A stretch of DNA of 64,000 nt from an uncultured Oscillospiraceae bacterium (GTDB lineage Bacteria > Bacillota > Clostridia > Oscillospirales > Oscillospiraceae): positions 1-64,000 of the forward strand of contig CAKTNP010000007.1 in assembly GCA_934589155.1 (NCBI GenBank), in the 5' to 3' direction. Made by a program: the position numbers and the translations under genes. Positions 30,249-39,378 of the stretch are shown one piece after another; within the stretch, counting starts at the first letter, position 1; each line of letters opens with the position of its first letter. Under the pieces are notes generated by a model. That model saw only the letters and a program-made list of their open reading frames with translations, was not told the origin of the DNA and searched no databases.

Positions 30249-31619
30249 ATGAAAATGAAGAAATGGATCGCCGGAGCCCTGACGGCCGCGCTGCTGCTGG
30301 GGCTGAGCGCCTGCGGCGGCAAGGATACCGCCGTGTATGTGCAGTCCGTGGCAGAGATCACCGGCACCGGGGCCGTGGCCATGGAGAACCGGTTTCCCGG
30401 CATGGTGGTGTCCGAGAACGTGACGGAGATCAAGAAGGACACCGACAAGACCGTGGCGGAGCTGAAGGTCAAGGAAGGCGACGATGTGCAGGCGGGCCAG
30501 GAGCTCTTCGCTTACGACGCCGAGGAGATCCAGCTTTCTCTGGACAAGCAGAAGCTGGAGCTGGAGCAGATCCAGGCTCAGATCGACAATTATAAGGATC
30601 AGATCAGCACTCTGGAAAAAGAAAAGAAGAATGCCGGCAAGGATGCCCAGGCCCAGTACACCGTAGACATCAGCGCCGCCAAGCTGAGCCAGAAGGAAGC
30701 GGAGCTGAACCTGAAGAACAAAAAGGCCGAGGTGGAGGCCACCCAGAAGCTCCTGCAGAACGTGAAGGTCACCTCCCCCGTGGCGGGCCGGGTCCAGTCC
30801 ATCAACGAAAACGGCACGGACAGCAACGGCAACCCTGCGGCCTACATCACCATCCAGCAGGAGGGCTCCTTCCGGATCAAGGGCACCCTGGGCGAGCTCC
30901 AGCGGGGCAGCATTACGGAAGGCACCCGCATGAAGATCTACTCCCGGACCGACAACACCGAGTTCTGGACCGGCACCGTGTCCAAGGTGGACTATGAGAA
31001 CGCCAGCCAGGGCAACAACAATGACCGGTACTATGGCATGTCCTCCGATACCATGACCTCCTCCAGCAAGTACCCCTTCTACGTGGAGTTGGATACCACC
31101 ACCGGCCTTATCATGGGCCAGCATGTGTATCTGGAGGTGGACGGCGGTACCTCCGCGGCCTCCGGTCTGCAGCTGCCCAGCTATTACGTGTGCACGGAGG
31201 AAGACGGCAGCGCCTATGTCTGGGCCGAGAGCGCCAAGGGCAAGCTGGAAAAGCGCAGCGTCACCCTGGGAGAGCTCAACGAGGAAATGAGCACCTATGA
31301 GATCCTGGAGGGCCTGACCGCGGAGGATTACATCGCCTATCCCGACGAGACCCTGTGCAAAGAGGGCGTTCCCACCACCCATGAGTATGTAGAGCCCACC
31401 AATGACGGAAACGGCGAGAACGGCGGTGTGAATGACGGAGTCGTGGATGGCGGTATGAATGACGGAGTTGTGGACGGCGGCATTGCGGACGACGGAAACG
31501 GTGCCGTGGACGGCGGCTACGTGGATGGCGAAAACGGTGTGATCGACGGCATGGGCCAGATCGACGGCATTTCCTCCGACGAACCCGAGCCCAGCGAAGA
31601 TGCGGGCATGGAGGGCTGA
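30249..31619 (+). CDS. HlyD/MacA-type efflux adaptor lipoprotein
   Basis: 456 residues. The lipobox LGLSACGG (cysteine near 22) predicts an outer-face lipoprotein. A biotinyl-lipoyl-like segment (VAELKVKEGDDVQAGQELFAYD) and coiled-coil arms (about 95-165) are followed by the returning lipoyl half (NVKVTSPVAGRVQSI) and beta-barrel domains. The tail (about 380-456) is Asp/Gly/Asn-rich with a 9-residue repeat. It would link the ABC transporter at 31623 and 34164 to the wall side. GGAGGG precedes ATG 30249. First gene of a four-gene operon. Confidence 0.9.
   Translation: MKMKKWIAGALTAALLLGLSACGGKDTAVYVQSVAEITGTGAVAMENRFPGMVVSENVTEIKKDTDKTVAELKVKEGDDVQAGQELFAYDAEEIQLSLDKQKLELEQIQAQIDNYKDQISTLEKEKKNAGKDAQAQYTVDISAAKLSQKEAELNLKNKKAEVEATQKLLQNVKVTSPVAGRVQSINENGTDSNGNPAAYITIQQEGSFRIKGTLGELQRGSITEGTRMKIYSRTDNTEFWTGTVSKVDYENASQGNNNDRYYGMSSDTMTSSSKYPFYVELDTTTGLIMGQHVYLEVDGGTSAASGLQLPSYYVCTEEDGSAYVWAESAKGKLEKRSVTLGELNEEMSTYEILEGLTAEDYIAYPDETLCKEGVPTTHEYVEPTNDGNGENGGVNDGVVDGGMNDGVVDGGIADDGNGAVDGGYVDGENGVIDGMGQIDGISSDEPEPSEDAGMEG
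31431..31484 (+). repeat. Two 27-bp tandem repeats in the adaptor tail
   Basis: AATGACGGAGTCGTGGATGG and seven further bases are repeated once with five or so changes, encoding NDGVVDGGM and NDGVVDGGI. Degenerate DGG-rich copies continue to about 31560. Confidence 0.75.
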
Positions 31620-31622
31620 TCC

Positions 31623-32387
31623 ATGATCCTGCAATTAACGGACATCTGCAAGGACTATTACCAGGGCAAGGAACCGGTAAGAGTTCTGAAAAATATCAAC
31701 CTGCAGGTGGAAAAGGGCGATTATATCGCCATTATGGGCCCCTCCGGCTCCGGCAAGACCACATTGATGAACATCATCGGCTGCCTGGACGTGCCCACCT
31801 CCGGCACCTATGAGCTGGACGGGAAGAACCTGAAGGATTATTCCGACGACGGCCTGGCGGAGATCCGGAACAAATACATCGGCTTCGTGTTCCAGAGCTT
31901 CTACCTGCTGCCGAAAATGGACGCGCTGGACAATGTGGCCCTGCCCCTGCTCTATGCCGGGGTGTCCCTGAAGGAGCGCCGGGCCCGGGCCGCCGAGGCT
32001 CTGAAGGCCGTGGGCCTGGAGGAGAGGATCCATTTCCTGCCCAACCAGCTCTCCGGCGGCCAGTGCCAGCGGGTGGCCATTGCCCGGGCCATGGTGGGAA
32101 AACCCACCCTGCTCCTGGCCGATGAGCCTACCGGCGCCCTGGATACCAAGGCGGGCAATCAGATCATGGAGATCTTCCGGGGCCTGAGCCGGGAGGGCAT
32201 GACCATTATCATGATCACCCACGAGCCCAGCATTGCCGCCTGCGCCGATAAAACCTATCATATCCTGGACGGACGGCTCCGCACCGACGGCGGCGAGGTC
32301 CGGCCGGAGGAGGACCCGGAGCCTGCTCCGGGGGACGACCTGGCGGAGCTCCATCGCCTCCTGGACGGCACGGGAAAGGAGGACTGA
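31623..32387 (+). CDS. MacB/LolD-type ABC transporter ATPase
   Basis: 254 residues. Walker A is [14 protein letters not shown], the Q-loop is [11 protein letters not shown], the signature is [15 protein letters not shown], and Walker B is [12 protein letters not shown] with switch histidine ITHEPS. LSGGQ followed by C is a small variation. It would energise the permease at 34164-35420. The last 35 residues are an acidic/proline extension. The start lies three bases after the first adaptor's stop. Confidence 0.94.
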   Translation: MILQLTDICKDYYQGKEPVRVLKNINLQVEKGDYIAIMGPSGSGKTTLMNIIGCLDVPTSGTYELDGKNLKDYSDDGLAEIRNKYIGFVFQSFYLLPKMDALDNVALPLLYAGVSLKERRARAAEALKAVGLEERIHFLPNQLSGGQCQRVAIARAMVGKPTLLLADEPTGALDTKAGNQIMEIFRGLSREGMTIIMITHEPSIAACADKTYHILDGRLRTDGGEVRPEEDPEPAPGDDLAELHRLLDGTGKED

Positions 32388-32390
32388 CCC

Positions 32391-34151
32391 ATGGAGAAGA
32401 ACAAGACAAAGATCCGGGCCGCAAAGCCCAAGGCCAAGACCAAAAAGATCGTGATCTCGGTGGTGGCCGCCGTGCTGGTGGCGGCCCTGGGATGCGGCCT
32501 TTGGTATTACTACGGCCACCGGAATACGGACCCCGTAAGCGTCTACGACTTTATGAATGTGGGCATGACGGACTACTGGGGCGACAGCAAGGAAAGCTAC
32601 GGCCCCGTGACCACGGACCGGATCCAGACCGTGAACCTGTCCACCACCCAGACCGTGACGGAGGTATTCGTCCAGCAGGGCGACCACGTGAAAAAGGGCG
32701 ACCCCTTGCTGGCCTTTGACACCACCCTGACGGACCTGGCCCTGGAAAAGAAGCGGCTGGAGGTGGAGAAGCTGAAGATCCAGCTGGAAAACGCCCAGAC
32801 GGAGCTGACCCGGATCAAGAACCTGAAGCCCATGGTCATCAATCCGAAACCTACGCCAAAGCCCACCCCCACCACCAACCCGGGGACCCCGCTGCAGGGC
32901 AAGTACGACATCATCAGCAAGAAGACCTCCGACGGCAGCACTCAGCAGAAGGCCCTGGTGGTCTGGGTGTCGGAGAACACCCAGATGGACAACGACCTAT
33001 GGGAGCTGCTGCGGGCCTACGCCGAAAAGCTCCAGAATAAGACCCCGGCTCCCACGGAGCCTACCACCGAGCCCACGGAGACCACGGCCCCCACGGAAAC
33101 GGACCCCACCGGCACCACGGAACCCACCACGGAGCCGACGGAGACCGACCCTGCTACGGAACCCACCACCGAACCTACCACGGCTCCCACGGAGCCCCAG
33201 GCAGCGGTGAAGGAATTCTACATCGTGCTGAAGGTCACGGACGGCGACACCTCCTTTGGCGACACCGTGACCTGGCAGGGCATGAAGGTGACGAAGCTGG
33301 ACAACGGCAGCTTCTCTTTCAGCCTGTTTGACGCCACCGGTGTGAAGGACCCGGTGACGAAGCCTTCGGCCCCCTCCGATGATGACGACAACAGCGGCAT
33401 TGACTATAACAGCGGCTACACCGCCTCCGAGATTGCCAGCATGCGGAACGAACAGGAAAAGACCATTAAGGAGCTGAAGTTCAACATCAAGATGGCGGAA
33501 TCCGAGTACAAGATCATGCAGACCGAGACCGCCGACGGCAAGATCTACGCCGAGTTCGACGGCACCGTGGTGTCTCTGCTCACCGAGCAGGAGGCCAAGG
33601 ACCAGAACGCTCCTATGATGAAGGTCTCCGACGGCGGCGGCTTCTACGTGACCGCCTCCATCGGCGAGTTTGATCGGGACACGGTACAGATCGGCCAGGA
33701 GGTCACCGTCAACGACTGGAACACCGGCATGACCTACACCGGCGTTGTCCAGAAGATCGGAGATTATCCTACGAACGACAGCTATTTCAACGGCTCCGAC
33801 AATCCCGATGTGTCCTATTACCCCATGACGGTGTATGTGGACGGCAGCGCGGACCTGCAGCCAGGCTATTACGCCAATGTCCAGTACTCCGCCGACACCG
33901 AGTCCCAGGGCATCTACCTGGAGAACCCCTTCGTCCGGACGGAGAACGGTAAGAGCTATGTCTATGTCCAGGGCGCCGACGGTAAACTGGAGCGCCGGGA
34001 CGTGGTCACGGGCAAGACCGTCTGGGGCAGCTATGTGGAGATCCGCAGCGGCCTGTCCGCGGATGACAAGATTGCCTTCCCCTATGGGAAGAACGTGAAG
34101 GAGGGCGCCGAGACGGTAGAAGGCGACCTGTCCGACCTGTATAACTACTAA
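32391..34151 (+). CDS. Second HlyD-type efflux adaptor with Thr/Pro/Glu-rich insert
   Basis: 586 residues from ATG 32391 after AAAGGAGG. One N-terminal membrane helix (IVISVVAAVLVAALGCGLWY) anchors it. The lipoyl half (EVFVQQGDHVKKGDPLLAFD) and first coiled arm are followed at about 150-330 by a long insert containing a TEPTTEPTE-type low-complexity stretch. The second coiled arm (about 345-375) and the returning lipoyl half (KIYAEFDGTVVSLL) come next. The C-terminal domain (YVYVQGADGKLERRDVVTG) resembles that of the first adaptor. Two different adaptors in one operon suggest a heteromeric adaptor ring. Confidence 0.88.
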   Translation: MEKNKTKIRAAKPKAKTKKIVISVVAAVLVAALGCGLWYYYGHRNTDPVSVYDFMNVGMTDYWGDSKESYGPVTTDRIQTVNLSTTQTVTEVFVQQGDHVKKGDPLLAFDTTLTDLALEKKRLEVEKLKIQLENAQTELTRIKNLKPMVINPKPTPKPTPTTNPGTPLQGKYDIISKKTSDGSTQQKALVVWVSENTQMDNDLWELLRAYAEKLQNKTPAPTEPTTEPTETTAPTETDPTGTTEPTTEPTETDPATEPTTEPTTAPTEPQAAVKEFYIVLKVTDGDTSFGDTVTWQGMKVTKLDNGSFSFSLFDATGVKDPVTKPSAPSDDDDNSGIDYNSGYTASEIASMRNEQEKTIKELKFNIKMAESEYKIMQTETADGKIYAEFDGTVVSLLTEQEAKDQNAPMMKVSDGGGFYVTASIGEFDRDTVQIGQEVTVNDWNTGMTYTGVVQKIGDYPTNDSYFNGSDNPDVSYYPMTVYVDGSADLQPGYYANVQYSADTESQGIYLENPFVRTENGKSYVYVQGADGKLERRDVVTGKTVWGSYVEIRSGLSADDKIAFPYGKNVKEGAETVEGDLSDLYNY

Positions 34152-34163
34152 GGAGGGAGCCCT

Positions 34164-35420
34164 ATGGGAGAAAATATCAGACTTGCCTTCCAGGGGATCT
34201 GGGGCCACAAGCTCCGTTCCTTCCTGACCATGCTGGGCATCATCATCGGCATCGCATCCATCATCACCATCGTCTCCACCATCAAGGGGACCAACGAGCA
34301 GATCAAGGAAAACCTGATCGGCGCCGGCAACAACGTGGTGACGGTGCAGCTCAACCAAAACGGCTACGCCTACGACCTGAGCTACAACAGCATCCCCGAC
34401 GGGGTCCGGACCATCGACGAGGAGACCCGCCGGGACCTGGAGAAGATCAGCGGCGTGGATGCCGTGGCCCTGTACTATTCCAGAAGCAACGCCGAGCAGG
34501 TGTATTATCAGAACACCCAGTTCAACGGTGCCATGGTGGGCATCGACCAGAGCTATCTGGGGGTCTACGGCTACCAAGTGAAGTCCGGCCGGGGCTTTTT
34601 GGAAAGTGACTACACCGGCCACCGCAAGGTGGTTCTGGTGGACAGCAAGGCCGTGTCCACCCTGTTCAATGGGGAAAACCCGGTGGGCAGATGTATCGAG
34701 ATCCGGGGCGACGTGTTCACCGTGGCCGGCGTGGTGGAGCTGAACAGCAGCTTTACCCCCACCATCAACTCCATGAGCGATTATCAGCTCTATGCCGACA
34801 CCTCATCCGGCTCCATCTTCATGCCGGATTCCGTGTGGCCCACGGTGTACCAGTTTGACGAGCCCCAGAACGTAGCCATCAAGGCCGACAGCACCGACGT
34901 CATGACCACCGCCGGAAAGAAGGCGGCGGATCTGCTGACGGAGCGGACCATCGTGAACCGGGAAAGCAGCGACTTTGACTATCGGAGCCAGGATATGCTG
35001 GAGCAGGCCCAGCAGCTCCAGAGCATGAGCAAATCCACCAACAGTCAGTTAATCTGGATCGCCAGCATCTCCCTTCTGGTGGGCGGCATCGGCGTCATGA
35101 ACATCATGCTGGTATCCGTCACCGAGCGGACCGGCGAGATCGGCCTGAAAAAGGCCATCGGCGCCAAAAAGCGCCGGATCCGGATGCAGTTTTTGACCGA
35201 GGCCGCCGTGCTGACCAGCTTGGGCGGACTCATCGGCGTGGGCACCGGCGTGGGCCTGGCGGAGCTAATCTCCAACATGATGGAGATCCCCGTGGCCATC
35301 AGCATCCCGGCCATCCTCATTGCCGTGGTGTTCTCCATGCTCATCGGCGTGGTCTTCGGCATCCTGCCTGCGGTGAAGGCCGCAAATCTGAACCCCATCG
35401 AGGCTCTGCGGAGAGACTGA
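34164..35420 (+). CDS. MacB/FtsX-type ABC transporter permease
   Basis: 418 residues from ATG 34164 after AAGGAGGG. The first helix is FLTMLGIIIGIASIITIVS. A large outside domain (about 50-285) follows, then three C-terminal helices (SLLVGGIGVMNIMLVSVTER, LTSLGGLIGVGTGVGL, SIPAILIAVVFSMLIGVVFG) and the end APAVKAANLNPIEALRRD-like motif of the family. With the ATPase and the two adaptors it forms a MacAB-like exporter for a peptide, lipid or drug. Confidence 0.94.
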   Translation: MGENIRLAFQGIWGHKLRSFLTMLGIIIGIASIITIVSTIKGTNEQIKENLIGAGNNVVTVQLNQNGYAYDLSYNSIPDGVRTIDEETRRDLEKISGVDAVALYYSRSNAEQVYYQNTQFNGAMVGIDQSYLGVYGYQVKSGRGFLESDYTGHRKVVLVDSKAVSTLFNGENPVGRCIEIRGDVFTVAGVVELNSSFTPTINSMSDYQLYADTSSGSIFMPDSVWPTVYQFDEPQNVAIKADSTDVMTTAGKKAADLLTERTIVNRESSDFDYRSQDMLEQAQQLQSMSKSTNSQLIWIASISLLVGGIGVMNIMLVSVTERTGEIGLKKAIGAKKRRIRMQFLTEAAVLTSLGGLIGVGTGVGLAELISNMMEIPVAISIPAILIAVVFSMLIGVVFGILPAVKAANLNPIEALRRD

Positions 35421-35424
35421 GATC

Positions 35425-35456
35425 AAAAGCGCCCGGATCGCCCGGGCGCTTTTTCA
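35425..35456 (+). terminator. Terminator of the ABC export operon
   Basis: AAAAGCGCCCGG pairs with CCGGGCGCTTTTT around a short loop, four bases after the permease stop. Confidence 0.9.
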
Positions 35457-35466
35457 TAGGGGTACG

Positions 35467-35504
35467 AAAAAAGGCTCCCTTCTTCCGCGGAAGAAGGGAG
35501 CCTC
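35467..35504 (-). terminator. Terminator of the DUF4430 lipoprotein gene
   Basis: A 15-bp arm (35471-35486) pairs with 35488-35503. On the minus strand it runs into TTTTTT. The plus-strand side also has a modest T run. Confidence 0.88.
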
Positions 35505-35524
35505 TTTCTGATTTAGGACCGGGA

Positions 35525-36010
35525 TCACTCGGCCTTGAAGCCGTAGCTGGCACCGGCGGTGATAGCAGTGGCGTCCACACCGGTCTGGGCGTACTCGCCG
35601 TTCTCATAGAAGGCCCAGTACTTGCCGTCCTTGTCGAAGTCCAGGGTCAGACCGTTGACGGTCTTGACGTACAGGCCGTAGTCGCTGTCGTCGCCGGCAA
35701 TGAGGCCCAGCTCCAGCAGGGCCTCGCCCACGGTGGTCTTGTCGGTGTGGATCTCAAAGACGGTCTCCACGCCGTCCAGGTCCGTGACGGTGAAGGAGAA
35801 GACGGTCTCGCCCTCGCCCAGGACGGTCACGTCTCCGGTGTTGACGGGCTGGGTCTCGGCCATGGTCTCCGGCGCGGAGGTTTCGGGAACGGTGGTCTCG
35901 GCGGTGGTGGAGGGCTCGGTGGTGTCGGTGCTGCCGCATCCGGCGGCCACAAGGGCCACGGAGATCAGCATGACAGCGCACAGCAGCAGAGCCAGAACAT
36001 TTTTCTTCAT
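35525..36010 (-). CDS. DUF4430 domain lipoprotein
   Basis: 161 residues from ATG at 36010. The signal peptide and lipobox VAAGCGST give a lipid-anchored protein. A Thr/Glu/Pro-rich linker (about 27-55) is followed by a DUF4430 domain with FEIHTDKTTVGEALLELGL, YGLYVKTVNGL and KYWAFYENGEYAQTGVD. DUF4430 is the beta-grasp-like domain of transcobalamin and intrinsic-factor C-termini and of many clostridial surface proteins. Cobalamin or another ligand is possible but not shown. Single-gene unit. Confidence 0.9.
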   Translation of the reverse strand: MKKNVLALLLCAVMLISVALVAAGCGSTDTTEPSTTAETTVPETSAPETMAETQPVNTGDVTVLGEGETVFSFTVTDLDGVETVFEIHTDKTTVGEALLELGLIAGDDSDYGLYVKTVNGLTLDFDKDGKYWAFYENGEYAQTGVDATAITAGASYGFKAE

Positions 36011-36064
36011 GATAATGACACTCCTTTTGTACAGTTCATTCCGGATCAGGCCGGAACGGAGGCC

Positions 36065-36093
36065 ATTATAGCAGGACTTCCGGAAAAAAGCAA
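36065..36093 (-). promoter_or_regulatory. Sigma-A-type promoter of the DUF4430 gene
   Basis: On the minus strand TTGCTT (36093-36088), 17-base spacer, TATAAT (36070-36065), about 55 bases before the start. Confidence 0.7.
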
Positions 36094-36149
36094 GAGGACG
36101 TTGGATATGGTGCACAGAATATACCAATAAAAACTGTGCAAAGCGCCGG

Positions 36150-37598
36150 TTACTGCTCCAGCAGATTCCGGGCCATCTGACGGATCATGTCGTGGTCCAT
36201 GGTGTCCTCGCTGCATTCCCAGACGATAATGCCTGCCAGACCCTTGGACTGGATAAAGTCCAGTTTATCCTGTAAGGACAGGGCGTTTTCGTAAGACAGA
36301 TACCACAGATAATAGGGAGAGCTTTCGTCGTCGTTGTACATATAGGGACCGCCCACCTTATCGTAGGCACAGTGCCATCCGGTGCCGCCTTTGTCAAAGC
36401 TCTCGCCCAACTCCGGTCTGCCCTCCACCCAGTTGATCTCGTAGCCGCTGACGGCCTCCTGCTCCCAGGCCCGCAGCATTTCCTGGTCGATCTCGCCCTC
36501 GGCGGGAGCCTTGGTCTCAATGGGAACGCCTACGGCGGAGCCGGTGGGGACTTTAGTCATTTTGAAGTCCGTGGCGTACATGGGGGAGCCAATGCAGAGT
36601 TTCTCCGGCTCCACCTTATAGCCCATGGTCATGACGGTAATGGCGCTGCGGATGTCCTGAGGCTTGCTGGCGTGGCCCGTGACCTTGTCCCAGAGCCCCG
36701 CCAGGTCATAGGTCATGACGTTGACCAGATCCATGTAGGGGGACACCAGCCGCCAATTCTGACAGGGCAGGGTCCAGCCGCCGGAGGCGGAGGCGCAGGC
36801 CGTCAGCTTTTTCACCCCGGGGCCGTATTTCTCGTCCATGGCCTGCCGCAGGGCCTGGGCCAGAAGGGCAAAGTTCTGGCTGTCCTCCTCCACGGTGCCC
36901 CAGATGGGACAGCCCTGGTCGTTGTCGTTCTCGGGCAGCCGCTCGCCGTCCTTGCTGCCGCCGAAGTACTCCCAGTCGATGTCGAAGCCGTCCAGCCAGG
37001 GATAGGTCTCCAGGGTCTCCATGCAGCTCTCCACAAAGGAGGCCCGGCCCTCGGGGGTGTAGGCCATTTCGGAGAAGTAGCCGCACCGGGTCCAGCCGCC
37101 GATGGAGATGAGGATGTTCACGTCGGGGTACTGTTCGGCATAGGCCGCGTACTGGGCGAAGTGGTTCCGGGGCAGACCCTCCGCCATTTCGCTGGGGGTG
37201 TCGTCCTCCAGGTCGGCCTTGGGCTGGGTGGAGGCGATGCGGAACCGGGTCCGGGGGGCCTCACCCGCCGCCCGGCGGTCAAAGGAGGTCTCCTGGGTGC
37301 CGTCGTCGGGCTGGACCTCCCAGAAGGCATGGTTCACATAGGTGACGCTGTCCCAGGGAATGCTGCATACCTCGGCCCCCTGCTGGGCGGTCTTGGTCTC
37401 CAGATACCAGTTGGCGAAGTAGACCACCACCTGCTTCGGTACGGAGAGCGGCTCCGTTTCTGGGACGGTGGACTCCGTGGGGGCTGCGGTGGTCTCCGGG
37501 ACCGTTTCTGTGGTGCTCACGGCGGGGGCCGGGGCCTTGGCGCAGCCGCAGAACAGGGCGGCCAGCACCAGCACCATGGCAAGGATTCGCTTCTTCAT
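36150..37598 (-). CDS. Secreted GH18 family glycoside hydrolase (chitinase-like lipoprotein)
   Basis: 482 residues from ATG at 37598 after GGAGGAA. The lipobox ALFCGCAK gives a lipoprotein. A Thr/Pro/Glu linker reaches about residue 50, and a GH18 barrel follows. Strand motif NILISIGGWT and the catalytic DGFDIDWEYFGG (about 203-214, acid/base Glu near 210) are intact. VMTYDLAG is the conserved M-x-Y-D motif. Chitinase, endo-beta-N-acetylglucosaminidase or peptidoglycan-related activity is possible. Two palindromes lie upstream between this gene and alr. Confidence 0.93.
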   Translation of the reverse strand: MKKRILAMVLVLAALFCGCAKAPAPAVSTTETVPETTAAPTESTVPETEPLSVPKQVVVYFANWYLETKTAQQGAEVCSIPWDSVTYVNHAFWEVQPDDGTQETSFDRRAAGEAPRTRFRIASTQPKADLEDDTPSEMAEGLPRNHFAQYAAYAEQYPDVNILISIGGWTRCGYFSEMAYTPEGRASFVESCMETLETYPWLDGFDIDWEYFGGSKDGERLPENDNDQGCPIWGTVEEDSQNFALLAQALRQAMDEKYGPGVKKLTACASASGGWTLPCQNWRLVSPYMDLVNVMTYDLAGLWDKVTGHASKPQDIRSAITVMTMGYKVEPEKLCIGSPMYATDFKMTKVPTGSAVGVPIETKAPAEGEIDQEMLRAWEQEAVSGYEINWVEGRPELGESFDKGGTGWHCAYDKVGGPYMYNDDESSPYYLWYLSYENALSLQDKLDFIQSKGLAGIIVWECSEDTMDHDMIRQMARNLLEQ

Positions 37599-37655
37599 GG
37601 AAATTCCTCCTCTTCTGCGGCGGGTCAAAGGGCCGCAGTTCAATTTTAATCCATC

Positions 37656-37683
37656 ATACCATATCGTGCACGAAAAATGGTAT
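37656..37683. promoter_or_regulatory. Palindrome cluster upstream of the GH18 gene
   Basis: Arms ATACCAT (37656-37662) and ATGGTAT (37677-37683) enclose a perfect 10-base palindrome TCGTGCACGA (37664-37673). The arms are offset two bases from the inner centre. It overlaps the region where the GH18 promoter must lie, so it is an operator candidate. Confidence 0.4.
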
Positions 37684-37695
37684 CAAATTTGACTG

Positions 37696-37711
37696 CGTTT
37701 TGTGCAAAACG
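37696..37711. promoter_or_regulatory. Second palindrome in the GH18-alr intergenic region
   Basis: CGTTTTGTGCAAAACG is a perfect inverted repeat with core TGCA, like the GTGCAC core of the site 28 bases to its left. It may be a second operator for the same regulator. Confidence 0.4.
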
Positions 37712-37750
37712 GTGCATCCTCGGAAGGCCACCTCAGAGGAAGGATTTCGA

Positions 37751-37779
37751 TTTACATTTGCCCGCAAAAATGCTATCAT
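37751..37779 (+). promoter_or_regulatory. Sigma-A-type promoter of the alr operon
   Basis: TTTACA (37751-37756), 17-base spacer, TATCAT (37774-37779), 40 bases before the alr start. Confidence 0.7.
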
Positions 37780-37819
37780 AGAAAGGATATGAATCGGCCC
37801 ATGGCCTGGGAGGATCAGT

Positions 37820-39007
37820 ATGCTGGGATATGAGAGGACCTATGCGGAGGTGGACCTGGACGCCATTTCCCATAATATAGCGGCGGTCCGCCGCCGGGCG
37901 GCGGGGAAGAAGCTGCTGTGCGTTCTGAAGGCCGATGCCTACGGCCACGGCGCCACGGCCATAGCCCGACGGCTCCGGGGCGTCTGCGACTTTTTCGGGG
38001 TGGCCTGCATGGAGGAGGCGGTGGAGCTGCGGCGGCAGGGGATCGAGACCCCCATTCTGCTGCTGGGCTACACCTCTCCCCGGGAGTTCCCCCTGGCCGT
38101 AAAGTACGACCTGCGGACCGCCATCTTCCGCCGGGAGGACGGGGAGCTTTTGAATCGGGAGGCCCTGCGCCAGGGCCGCCAGGCTAAGGTCCACTTCGCC
38201 GTGGATACGGGCATGAGCCGTATCGGCTTTCAGGTCACCGAGGCGGCGGCGGAGGACTGCCGGTATCTGGCGGGGCTGACGGGGCTCCGGCCGGAGGGCA
38301 TGTTCAGCCACTACGCCACGGCGGACGAGGGGGACCTGACCCGGGCCCGGGCCCAGTATGGCCGGTTTTGTGAATTTGACCGGATGCTGAAGGACCGGGG
38401 GGTGCGGATCCCCCTGCGGCACCTGGACAACTCCGCCGGGATCATGAACTTCGGCGGGGAGTTCGAGATGGTCCGCAGCGGCATCGTAACCTACGGCCTG
38501 TATCCCAGCGACGAGGTGGACCGGCGGCTCCTGCCTTTGGAACCGGCCCTGCAGTGGAAGACCAGCGTGTCCTTTGTGAAGTGGCTGGAGCCGGGGCGGG
38601 AGGTGAGCTACGGCGGCACCTACCGGACCCGGGAGCGGCGGCGGGTGGCCACGGTGCCCGTGGGCTATGCCGACGGCTATCCCCGGAGCCTGTCCGGAAG
38701 GTTCTATGTGCTGATCCGGGGCAGACGGGCCCCCATTCTGGGAAAGGTCTGCATGGACCAGATTATGGTGGACGTGACGGATATTCCGGAGGTGGAGGCG
38801 GAGACCTCCGTGACCCTGGTGGGCCGGGACGAGGGAGAGACCATCACCGTGGAGGACATTGCCGGAGCCGCCGGGACCTTTAATTACGAGTTCATCTGCG
38901 GCATTGCCCGGCGGGTCCCCCGGATGTACCGGGTCGGCGGACGGATCGCGGAGCGGTCGGACTATCTGCTCAGCGACTGCATTGTGTATGGGGAGGAAAA
39001 GCCATGA
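37820..39007 (+). CDS. alr: Alanine racemase
   Basis: 395 residues. The PLP-lysine motif is VLKADAYGHGA (Lys near 37). HFAVDTGMSRIGF, HLDNSAGIMN and the second catalytic tyrosine in VPVGYADGYPRSLS are present, as is GKVCMDQIMVDVT. It makes D-alanine for cell-wall peptides. Length fits the family. It is the first gene of an operon whose next two genes overlap by four bases each. Confidence 0.96.
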   Translation: MLGYERTYAEVDLDAISHNIAAVRRRAAGKKLLCVLKADAYGHGATAIARRLRGVCDFFGVACMEEAVELRRQGIETPILLLGYTSPREFPLAVKYDLRTAIFRREDGELLNREALRQGRQAKVHFAVDTGMSRIGFQVTEAAAEDCRYLAGLTGLRPEGMFSHYATADEGDLTRARAQYGRFCEFDRMLKDRGVRIPLRHLDNSAGIMNFGGEFEMVRSGIVTYGLYPSDEVDRRLLPLEPALQWKTSVSFVKWLEPGREVSYGGTYRTRERRRVATVPVGYADGYPRSLSGRFYVLIRGRRAPILGKVCMDQIMVDVTDIPEVEAETSVTLVGRDEGETITVEDIAGAAGTFNYEFICGIARRVPRMYRVGGRIAERSDYLLSDCIVYGEEKP

Positions 39008-39378
39008 AGCTGGTGTTCGGCGGGGCCTATCAGGGAAAGCTGACCTGGGCCCGGGAGGCCTACGGCCTTGCCCAGGACCGGTGCCATGACTGCCGGGAGG
39101 GCCTGCCGGAGGCCCGGCGGGACTGCCTGTACCATTTGGAGGAATTCTCCCTTGTCTGCGCCCGGGCCGGCCTGGACGCGGTGCAGGAATTTTCGGGCCG
39201 CCGGGACCTGTGGCAGGATTCCGTCCTGATCCTTCGGGACATCGGCAGCGGCGTGGTGCCCATGGATAAAACGGAGCGGGCCTGGCGGGAGGAAAACGGA
39301 AAGCTCCTGCGCTATCTGGCCAAAGAGGCGGAGCGGGTGAGCCGGATCTTCTGCGGATTGGAGGAGCGGCTGAAATGA
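39004..39378 (+). CDS. CobU-like protein, short
   Basis: 124 residues. MKLVFGGAYQGKLTWAREAYG resembles the GG-x-x-x-GK P-loop start of CobU (adenosylcobinamide kinase / guanylyltransferase). DIGSGVVPMDKTERAWREENG and AERVSRIFCGL match the family's C-terminal blocks. About 60 residues of the usual core, including the guanylylated-histidine region, are missing. Whether it is active is doubtful. It overlaps alr and the histidine phosphatase gene (ATGA junctions), which points to co-translation. Confidence 0.7.
   Translation: MKLVFGGAYQGKLTWAREAYGLAQDRCHDCREGLPEARRDCLYHLEEFSLVCARAGLDAVQEFSGRRDLWQDSVLILRDIGSGVVPMDKTERAWREENGKLLRYLAKEAERVSRIFCGLEERLK

Noticed and set aside
30225..31634. Long antisense frames opposite the efflux adaptors (also 32997-34622)
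   Set aside because: Their composition mirrors the real genes. The plus-strand proteins have clear domains and ribosome-binding sites.
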